Source: an uncultured Collinsella sp. (lineage in GTDB: Bacteria > Actinomycetota > Coriobacteriia > Coriobacteriales > Coriobacteriaceae). From it: DNA of 6,981 nt. Made by a program: the position numbers and the translations under genes. Location of the stretch: contig CABUQK010000102.1 of the NCBI GenBank assembly GCA_902493615.1, positions 1 through 6,981 on the forward strand, read 5' to 3'. The stretch's first letter is position 1, and every line of letters starts with the position of its first letter. The notes under the pieces are model-generated. The model did no database searches, was not told the origin of the DNA, and saw only the letters and a program-made list of their open reading frames with translations. Below are positions 1 to 4,788 of this stretch, in pieces.

Positions 1-233
1 GCGGGGTCGGCCACGTCACATTGATATGCGCGCGCCGTGGCGCCAGCCGCCTCACAGGCTTCGCACGTCTCGCGCGCCGCATCTGCGCTACCGGCATAGA
101 CGACGGCGATATCAAAGCCGTCCTCCGCCAGGCCCACGGCACAAGCGCGACCGATGCCGCGCGAGCCGCCCGTGACAAGCGCCACGCGACGCGATCCGTC
201 GCGCTCGAGCGCGACGTTGTTCAAGTTGCCCAT
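1..233 (-). CDS. fabG: 3-oxoacyl-ACP reductase FabG, N-terminal part (cut by window edge)
   Basis: FabG is the cytosolic NADPH-dependent reductase that converts 3-ketoacyl-ACP to 3-hydroxyacyl-ACP in type II fatty acid synthesis. Only the first 77 residues are in the window. They show the start of a short-chain dehydrogenase Rossmann fold: strand VALVTGG, the glycine-rich cofactor motif TGGSRGIG at residues 21-28, a second strand ending in VVYAGS (44-49), and the CDV motif at 72-74. The catalytic Ser-Tyr-Lys lies outside. The ATG at 233 has AAAGGA at 239-244, 5 bp upstream. This start gives about ten more residues before the TGG motif than E. coli FabG has. The gene is 30 bp downstream of fabD and is probably in the same operon. 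The family (SDR) is certain. FabG rather than another SDR is inferred from the neighbours and the good match. Confidence 0.9.
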   Translation of the reverse strand, partial: MGNLNNVALERDGSRRVALVTGGSRGIGRACAVGLAEDGFDIAVVYAGSADAARETCEACEAAGATARAYQCDVADP

Positions 234-263
234 GTCGTTCCTTTCGGGTTACTGCCCTGTGGG

Positions 264-1190
264 CTATGCGAGCTCGTCGGCAATAGCTGCGACCTGTTCG
301 GCCGTTTCGCACGAATACACACGAACGTCGCTCAACGTACGCTTGACCAAGCCGGACAGCGTTTTGCCGGGGCCGACCTCAATAAACGTGTCGATGCCTT
401 GATCCTGCAGAGCATGCAGCGTGTCGACCCAGCGCACGGCATGACTCACCTGGTTGGCCAGCACCTCCGATGCCGCCTGTGGGTCGACCGGATAGGGCGC
501 CGCCGTCATATTTGCCATAACAGGAATGAGCAACGGGGACGGCGCGTGACCGGCCTCGATATATGCAGCAAGGCCACAGGTCGCCTCGGCCATATAGGGG
601 CTATGGAATGCACCCGACACCGCGACCTTCATGGCGCGACCGCCAGCCTCTTTTACCAGGACGTCGAGAGTCTGCAACGCATCGGGCGCTCCGGCCACAA
701 CCGTCTGCTGGGGGCTGTTGTAGTTGACCGGCCAACAGTCCTCGCCGACCTGTTTTACCAAGCCCTCGACCTGCGCCGCATCGAGCTTGATGACGGCGCG
801 CATGCCGCCCGGATGGCGCTCGGCAGCCGTGGCCATCAGCGCCGCGCGCTCGCACACGAGCTCAAAGCCCGCTCGCGTATCGAATGCCCCCGCAAAGGTG
901 AGCGCGGCGACCTCGCCCAGCGAGAATCCCGCACAGGCGGCAGGCACCACGCCGCGCTCGCGCAGGGCGGTAGCCGCTGCCAGGTCGTGAACGAACACGC
1001 AAGGCTGCGTGTTCTCGGTCTGCGAGAGCTCCTCTTTCGAGGCGCTCCGGCACTGCTCGCTGGTCCCCGGGCGTACCTCATCGGCAATGGCGAACACCTC
1101 GGCAGCCGCCGGTGATGCTTCGATGAGGTCGACGCCCATCGCGGGATGCTGGGCACCCTGACCGGCAAACAGAAACGCTACGCTACCCAT
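264..1190 (-). CDS. fabD: Malonyl-CoA:ACP transacylase FabD
   Basis: FabD moves malonyl from CoA to the phosphopantetheine arm of AcpP, supplying the extender unit for every elongation cycle. The 308-residue protein has the usual family length. Visible motifs are the oxyanion-hole loop GQGAQ (10-14), the nucleophile elbow GFSLGE with Ser90, Arg115 in the malonate-binding position (CERAALM), the catalytic His196 in GAFHSPYM, and VGPGK near 272-276. The elbow has Phe where E. coli has His (GHSLGE). The ATG at 1190 was chosen because the protein then begins MGSVAFLFAGQGAQ, as in the family. Longer upstream readings lie inside fabK and add nothing recognisable. The start overlaps the fabK end by 13 bp, and AAGGG at 1200-1204 (9 bp spacing) lies within fabK, so the two are probably translationally coupled. 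Confidence 0.96.
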   Translation of the reverse strand: MGSVAFLFAGQGAQHPAMGVDLIEASPAAAEVFAIADEVRPGTSEQCRSASKEELSQTENTQPCVFVHDLAAATALRERGVVPAACAGFSLGEVAALTFAGAFDTRAGFELVCERAALMATAAERHPGGMRAVIKLDAAQVEGLVKQVGEDCWPVNYNSPQQTVVAGAPDALQTLDVLVKEAGGRAMKVAVSGAFHSPYMAEATCGLAAYIEAGHAPSPLLIPVMANMTAAPYPVDPQAASEVLANQVSHAVRWVDTLHALQDQGIDTFIEVGPGKTLSGLVKRTLSDVRVYSCETAEQVAAIADELA

Positions 1191-2122
1191 GCGGACGCAC
1201 CCTTCAGGACATGCTCGGCGCCATCGACCAGATCGTCGACGATTTCGCGTGCGCTCTGGCGTTCGTTGACCATACCGGCAATCTGTCCGCACAGATACGA
1301 ACCCTCTTCGTAATTACCGTCCTTTGCGGCTTTACGAAGCGCGCCCGTGCCCATGGCCCCGAGCTCCTCGGGGCTTGCGCCCGCCGCCTCGTTCTTGGCA
1401 TACGCGTTGGTGAAGGGGCTCTTGAGGGCGCGAACCGGATGTCCCGTCGAGCGACCGGTCGCACGCGTCGACGTGTCGCCCGCCTTGAGCACCAGCTCTT
1501 TGTACTGTTCGGATACGGTGCACTCGTTTGCGACCAGAAAGCGTGTTCCCACCTGGACGCCGGCAGCGCCGAGCATAAAGGCGGCCGCCACACCGCGGCC
1601 ATCGGCGATGCCGCCAGCCGCAACCACGGGAATATCGACCGCATCGACAACCTGCGGGACAAGTGCCATCGTCGAGGTCTCGCCAATATGGCCGCCCGAT
1701 TCGGTGCCCTCGGCAACCACGGCAGTGGCTCCGCGACGTGCCACGAGACGCGCCAGCGCCACCGAAGCCACGACGGGAATAACCTTGATGCCTGCATCGC
1801 CCCAGGCCTTCATGTACTTGCTGGGATTGCCGGCGCCGGTCACCACAACGGGCACCCGCTCATCAATCACCACTTGTGCGACCTCGTCGACAAACGGGCT
1901 CATGAGCATAACGTTGACGCCAAAGGGCTTATCCGTCTTGGCGCGCAGCTCGTGAATCTGATCGCGCAGCCAGTTGGCGTCGGCATTCATGGCCGCGATG
2001 ATTCCCAACCCGCCGGCCTCGGACACGGCCGAGGCAAGCGAAGCATCGGCAATCCAGGCCATGCCGCCCTGGAACACGGGCTTTTCGATGCCGAGCAGCT
2101 CGCAGAGAGGAGTCTTGAGCAT
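1178..2122 (-). CDS. fabK: Enoyl-ACP reductase II FabK (FMN-dependent)
   Basis: FabK catalyses the last reduction of the elongation cycle (trans-2-enoyl-ACP to acyl-ACP) using FMN. It replaces the SDR-type FabI found in many bacteria. The 314-residue protein is a TIM-barrel of the nitronate monooxygenase-like family. It shows VFQGGMAWIA (16-25), GVNVMLMSP (68-76), the motif EGTESGGHIGE (138-148) with His145 matching the catalytic histidine of streptococcal FabK, and the phosphate-binding stretches AAGGIADGRG (168-177) and GVQVGTRF (188-195). The closeness to FabK and its place between acpP and fabD argue against nitronate monooxygenase. The ATG at 2122 is only 2 bp past the acpP stop. Its GGAG (2131-2134) lies inside acpP, which suggests coupled translation. 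FabK enzymes are naturally insensitive to triclosan; for this protein that is inference. Confidence 0.95.
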   Translation of the reverse strand: MLKTPLCELLGIEKPVFQGGMAWIADASLASAVSEAGGLGIIAAMNADANWLRDQIHELRAKTDKPFGVNVMLMSPFVDEVAQVVIDERVPVVVTGAGNPSKYMKAWGDAGIKVIPVVASVALARLVARRGATAVVAEGTESGGHIGETSTMALVPQVVDAVDIPVVAAGGIADGRGVAAAFMLGAAGVQVGTRFLVANECTVSEQYKELVLKAGDTSTRATGRSTGHPVRALKSPFTNAYAKNEAAGASPEELGAMGTGALRKAAKDGNYEEGSYLCGQIAGMVNERQSAREIVDDLVDGAEHVLKGASAWVA

Positions 2123-2124
2123 CT

Positions 2125-2361
2125 CTACTTCTCCAATGCCGCCTCGACCGTATCGGCGAACTCGCCAACCGTCTTGGGGTTCTCCTCGGTATCGAGCTCA
2201 ATGCCAAACTCGTCCTCGACGGCGACGAGGATCTCGACGGTGCCCAGGCTGTCGAGGCCAATCTCCTCGAGCGTGGACTCGGGCTTCATCTCGACGTCGT
2301 CAAGGCCAGCGGTCTCGCGGATAACGTCGCAAACGCGCTCGAAGGTCTTCTGATCTGCCAT
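2125..2361 (-). CDS. acpP: Acyl carrier protein AcpP
   Basis: AcpP is the small acidic carrier that holds growing acyl chains as thioesters on a phosphopantetheine arm and passes them between FabD, FabH, FabG and FabK. The 78-residue protein has the usual ACP length and a strongly acidic composition. It carries the modification motif GLDSLGTVE at residues 35-43, where Ser38 is the expected 4'-phosphopantetheine site, followed by the recognition helix VEILVAVEDEFGIEL. The start at 2361 is fixed by AAAGGAG at 2369-2375, 7 bp upstream. It lies 52 bp after the fabH stop and 2 bp before fabK. Because fabH is broken, ribosomes reading fabH would not reach acpP, so the strong ribosome site of its own matters here. 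Confidence 0.97.
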   Translation of the reverse strand: MADQKTFERVCDVIRETAGLDDVEMKPESTLEEIGLDSLGTVEILVAVEDEFGIELDTEENPKTVGEFADTVEAALEK

Positions 2362-2413
2362 GGTAGTTCTCCTTTGTTTGTGCCCTGGGGGCGTTTTTAT
2401 TTCCTATGTGCGA

Positions 2414-3350
2414 CTACTTCCAACGAAGCAGATAGCCACCTATATCCAGGCCGGCACCAAATCCAACGAGGGCGATGGTGTCGTCCTCATTCAGTGCGTC
2501 GGTACGTGCCAGCCGGTCAAGCGCAAAGGGAATGCAGGCGCTCGAAATGTTGCCGGTCTCGCGTAGCGTTCGAACCACGCGCTCATCTGGCACGCCGAGA
2601 CGCTTGACCGCCTGACTCAGGATTCGTTCGTTAGCCTGATGGAATACAAAATGATCGATGTCTTCGACCGAAATGCCCGCATCGCTCGCAAGCTTATGGA
2701 CCGTGTCGCAGATGGCGTTGACGCCGAACTTGAACACGCGGCGACCATTCATGAACAGCACACTCGCGCTATCTGCGGAGTCCTTAAACGGCGAGGTGCC
2801 GACCAGACCGGGAACGCGCAACGTCTCGACGTCGGGCGCTGTCGAAAGCTCAACGGCAAGAGGGTTGTCTCCCCCAGCCCCTATGACCGCAGCACCCGCG
2901 CCATCGCCAAAGAGCGCGCACGTGGCACGGTCGGTCCAATCGAGCGCGCGCGTCATCTGCTCGGCGGCAACGACCAGCACGTGCTTGGCGCGACCGCGGG
3001 AGCGCAAATACGAAGCCGGCACAAGCCGCCGAAACGTCGAAGGCAGGACATGTGGCACCCAGGCGCTCAGCAACGGCGCACGCTTCGGCAGGAACGAGGT
3101 GATCGCCCGTCGTCGTCGAACAGACGATAAGATCCAGCTGGCTCGCGTCGATTCCGGATACCTGAAGCGCCCGCTCGCTCGCCGCTACGGCAAGGTCGTC
3201 GAGTGACTCAGTGGTGCAGACGTGGCGGCTCTTGATACCGGTGCGGGTAAAAATCCACTCATCCGAGGTATCGAGGAACTCGGACAGCTCGTCATTGGAA
3301 ACACTGCGCGTAGGAAGCGCCGAGCCTGTTCCAAGAATCGTGAAACCCAT
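2414..3350 (-). pseudogene. fabH: Beta-ketoacyl-ACP synthase III FabH, frameshifted by an internal deletion
   Basis: FabH condenses acetyl-CoA (or a branched acyl-CoA) with malonyl-ACP to start fatty acid synthesis. Reading from ATG 3350 (AGGAGG at 3357-3362, spacing 6), the first 117 residues are typical: ILGTGSALPT, DTSDEWIFTRTGI (27-39) and the active-site Cys110 in SAACAGFVFAL. After about position 3000 this frame turns to unrelated residues and stops at 2850. The rest of FabH is in another frame: GRAKHVLVVAAEQ, FGDGAGAAV, the catalytic His in HQAN (2630-2641), the catalytic Asn in GNISS (codon 2549-2551) and a GFGAGL tail to the TAG at 2414. Compared with E. coli FabH, about eight residues after the Cys helix are missing, a loss of roughly 23-26 bp. 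An intact gene would encode about 320 residues. With Cys and His/Asn in different frames, no working enzyme is expected unless this is an assembly error. Confidence 0.88.
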
Positions 3351-3368
3351 CACTAACCTCCTTTGAGT

Positions 3369-3384
3369 TGTTGACGTGTTTACA
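3369..3384. promoter_or_regulatory. Putative operator, fabH-proximal copy
   Basis: TGTTGACGTGTTTACA is an imperfect palindrome. The left half TGTTGAC and the reverse complement of the right half (TGTAAAC) agree at 5 of 7 positions around a 2-bp centre. It lies within an 18-bp repeat (3368-3385) that recurs 48 bp away with one mismatch. It ends 6 bp upstream of the fabH Shine-Dalgarno sequence, where a bound protein could block transcript initiation or early elongation. The binding protein is unknown. The site does not look like the FapR or FabT sites I know. Confidence 0.5.
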
Positions 3385-3395
3385 TCGACCAAGAG

Positions 3396-3422
3396 AGGAT
3401 AGCGCATTTCAGTCATTGTTGA
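3396..3422 (-). promoter_or_regulatory. Possible fabH operon promoter (weak match)
   Basis: On the minus strand, TATCCT (3396-3401) could be a -10 box and TCAACA (3417-3422) a -35 box, separated by 15 bp. Each matches about four of six consensus positions, and the spacing is short. The candidate is of interest mainly because the -35 would lie inside the distal palindrome and the proximal palindrome would lie just downstream of the start point, the usual geometry for repression. This is inference. Confidence 0.2.
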
Positions 3423-3432
3423 CGTGTTAACA
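3417..3432. promoter_or_regulatory. Putative operator, distal copy
   Basis: TGTTGACGTGTTAACA is the better of the two palindromes. Its half-site TGTTGAC pairs with the reverse complement TGTTAAC at 6 of 7 positions around a 2-bp centre. It sits in the second 18-bp repeat (3416-3433). The 48-bp distance between the two centres is a little under five helical turns. A dimeric regulator, for instance of the TetR, MarR or LacI type, is a reasonable guess. No regulator gene is in the window. Confidence 0.55.
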
Positions 3433-3526
3433 TTAAATTGTCCAAATGCGACAAAGGCTTCACATTGTGTCTGTCTCTCGACACCATTGCGTTATTCACT
3501 TATTCATTAAGGAGGTAGCAGCCGCT

Positions 3527-4303
3527 ATGGATGCCCAATTAACGATAGTCGACGTAACCGGATCGACCAACGATGACCTGCTCGAAGCAGGAAAACAAGG
3601 AGCGCCGCACGGCACAGGACTTGCCGCCCGGGCTCAGACAGCAGGGCGCGGCCGGCGCGGCCACAAGTGGGATTCAACCGCCGGCAACCTATTGCTTTCG
3701 ATTGTCCTGCGTCCATGCGTTAATCCTGCAAAGTACTCTGGTCTTGCCGCCGTCAGCGGCCTAGCGGTGCTCGAGGCGCTCGAAAAGCAGGGTCTTGCAA
3801 ACGAGATTGGCCTCAAATGGCCCAACGACCTGATCGCGCGAGGACGCAAGCTCGGCGGCATTCTGGTCGAGGCGGCACGCGACAACAAAGGCAAGCCCTT
3901 CGCCGTCTGCGGCATTGGCGTCAATGTGAACTACACGCCCCAAGAGGTGCCCGATGGCGGCCTGGCGGCAATTGGCCTCTCGGACCTCAACGAGAATGTT
4001 CCCGCCGTCGATGTGTTACTCAAGGAGGTCTATCACACCGTCGTAAACGATGTGGACGCGTGGGCAGATCTGCTCAACGCCATGGAAGAAGACGCCGGAC
4101 CGCTCGCGCCCGTCCACGGCGAATATATCGGTCATCTCAATTGGATTGGGGAGCACGTTATCGCCCGTTCCCCTGCCGGTGACGAGCTGGCGCGTGGCAT
4201 CTTTCAAACGGTCGATGACTTTGGTCGCGCGTGCATCGAGACAGAAGACGACTTGCGATCCTTCCATTTTGAGGAGGCATCGCTGCGCCCCTTGAGCGAA
4301 TAG
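3527..4303 (+). CDS. birA: Biotin-[acetyl-CoA-carboxylase] ligase, monofunctional (no HTH domain)
   Basis: This enzyme activates biotin with ATP to biotinyl-AMP and attaches it to a lysine of the biotin carrier subunit of acetyl-CoA carboxylase and related enzymes, in the cytosol. The 258-residue protein starts directly with the catalytic domain: TGSTNDDL (11-18), the biotinyl-AMP loop GRGRRG (40-45), LKWPNDL (96-102) with the catalytic lysine region, KLGGILVE (108-115), and GIGVNVNY (128-135). A small C-terminal beta domain follows. There is no N-terminal winged helix, so it should not repress biotin genes as E. coli BirA does. The ATG at 3527 follows AAGGAGGT (3509-3516) at a rather long 10 bp spacing. 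An in-frame reading from 3446 would cross this ribosome site and was not used. It is divergent from the fatty acid operon and convergent with rpsJ. Its supply role for malonyl-CoA synthesis fits the location. Confidence 0.93.
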   Translation: MDAQLTIVDVTGSTNDDLLEAGKQGAPHGTGLAARAQTAGRGRRGHKWDSTAGNLLLSIVLRPCVNPAKYSGLAAVSGLAVLEALEKQGLANEIGLKWPNDLIARGRKLGGILVEAARDNKGKPFAVCGIGVNVNYTPQEVPDGGLAAIGLSDLNENVPAVDVLLKEVYHTVVNDVDAWADLLNAMEEDAGPLAPVHGEYIGHLNWIGEHVIARSPAGDELARGIFQTVDDFGRACIETEDDLRSFHFEEASLRPLSE

Positions 4304-4365
4304 GGAGCCGCAGCCACCCGCTCGGCAGCATTACCCAGCAGCCCAAACCCGTCATGCAAAACAAA

Positions 4366-4398
4366 AGAGCCCCGCTACCGTAATGGCAGCGGGGCTCT
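4366..4398 (-). terminator. Intrinsic terminator after rpsJ
   Basis: An 11-bp perfect stem, AGAGCCCCGCT (4366-4376) with AGCGGGGCTCT (4388-4398), has an 11-nt loop that can add two more C-G pairs after one mismatch. On the minus strand the stem is followed by TTTGTTTTG (4365-4357), so it ends the leftward rpsG-fusA-rpsJ transcript 21 bp after the rpsJ stop. On the plus strand the stem is followed by GTAAGC with no T run, so it is a poor terminator for birA, although the hairpin itself would still form there. Confidence 0.92.
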
Positions 4399-4419
4399 GT
4401 AAGCTATGAGCGGTATCGC

Positions 4420-4728
4420 TTAGAGCTTGATGTCGATGTCAACGCCAGCGGGGAGGTCGAGACGCATGAGCGAATCAACGGTGCCCGAGGTGGGGTCGAG
4501 GATGTCGATGAGGCGCTTGTGGGTGCGCATCTCGAACTGCTCACGGGAGTCCTTGTTCACGTGCGGCGAGCGGATAACCGTGTACAGGTTGCGCTCGGTG
4601 GGCAGGGGGACAGGACCGGAAACGCGAGCGCCGGTCTTCTGAGCGGTCTCGACGATGAGCTTCGCGGACTGATCGACGACCTCGTGATCATAGCCCTTGA
4701 GGCGAATGCGGATCTTCTGGGTAGCCAA
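4420..4728 (-). CDS. rpsJ: 30S ribosomal protein S10
   Basis: S10 (uS10) is a component of the 30S head and, as NusE, a partner in transcription antitermination with NusB. The 102-residue sequence is canonical: KIRIRLKGYDHEVVDQSAK at the N terminus, VSGPVPLPTERNLYTVIRSPHVNKDSREQFE in the middle and THKRLIDILDPTSGTVDSL near the end. The start codon is TTG (4728). It is supported by GGAGG at 4735-4739 with 6 bp spacing and by the conserved N terminus; no ATG fits. The gene follows fusA by 60 bp and is the last of its transcript, since a terminator stands 21 bp downstream. In many bacteria rpsJ instead leads the S10 operon into rplC, and tuf often stands between fusA and rpsJ. Neither holds here. 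Confidence 0.98.
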   Translation of the reverse strand: MATQKIRIRLKGYDHEVVDQSAKLIVETAQKTGARVSGPVPLPTERNLYTVIRSPHVNKDSREQFEMRTHKRLIDILDPTSGTVDSLMRLDLPAGVDIDIKL

Positions 4729-4734
4729 CTTAAA

Positions 4735-4739
4735 CCTCC
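4735..4739 (-). promoter_or_regulatory. Ribosome binding site that fixes the rpsJ TTG start
   Basis: GGAGG on the minus strand is 6 bp from the TTG at 4728. With no in-frame ATG or GTG at a suitable distance, this site and the conserved S10 N terminus decide the start. Confidence 0.85.
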
Positions 4740-4746
4740 AAAGAGT

Positions 4747-4763
4747 GCGAGAGACGTTCTCGC
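4747..4763 (-). promoter_or_regulatory. Small hairpin in the fusA-rpsJ spacer
   Basis: On the minus-strand transcript GCGAGA (4763-4758) can pair with TCTCGC (4752-4747) around a 5-nt loop. The stem ends 7 nt before the rpsJ Shine-Dalgarno sequence. It has no T run, so it is not a terminator. It could be an RNA processing site or could influence rpsJ translation, but a 6-bp stem may also be chance. Confidence 0.3.
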
Positions 4764-4788
4764 GGATTACGTAACAGGGAGCTCGAAC

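Larger units (their letters stand above)
3351..3526. other. Divergent fabH-birA intergenic control region
   Basis: This 176-bp stretch separates the two divergent transcripts and is visibly more AT-rich than the genes around it. It contains the fabH ribosome site, two copies of an 18-bp repeat (listed separately), an AT-rich block around 3428-3447, and the birA ribosome site AAGGAGGT at 3509-3516, 10 bp before the birA ATG. I found no convincing -35/-10 pair for birA and only a weak one for fabH. No small ORF or RNA gene was recognised in it. Confidence 0.7.

Noticed and set aside
21..1115. A 364-codon open frame on the plus strand opposite fabG and fabD
   Set aside because: It is also in codon register with the sense genes, has an Arg/His-rich product with no recognisable domain, and no ribosome site was noted.
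1211..2353. A 380-codon open frame on the plus strand opposite fabK and acpP
   Set aside because: It is a mirror frame of two confident genes, and its protein is shadow-like and without motifs.
2382..2401. GCCC-TGG-GGGC hairpin followed by GTTTTTATTT on the plus strand, terminator-like
   Set aside because: The stem is only 4 bp and no plus-strand gene precedes it. On the minus strand it has no T run and lies in the acpP leader.
2994..3008. Programmed ribosomal frameshifting to make a full FabH
   Set aside because: There is no slippery heptamer or downstream stimulatory structure that I could see, and a frameshift product would still lack about eight residues of the helix that follows the active-site Cys.
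3351..3416. A longer FabH start at 3416
   Set aside because: It would add 22 residues unlike any FabH N terminus and read through the ribosome site and the proximal palindrome. ATG 3350 with AGGAGG is clearly better.
3371..3447. TTGACG at 3371 and 3419 as plus-strand -35 boxes for birA
   Set aside because: No acceptable -10 box lies 16-18 bp downstream of either. The motif is better explained as part of the palindromic repeats.
3446..3526. A longer BirA start at 3446
   Set aside because: The 27 extra residues do not resemble the winged-helix domain and would be encoded across the AAGGAGGT ribosome site.
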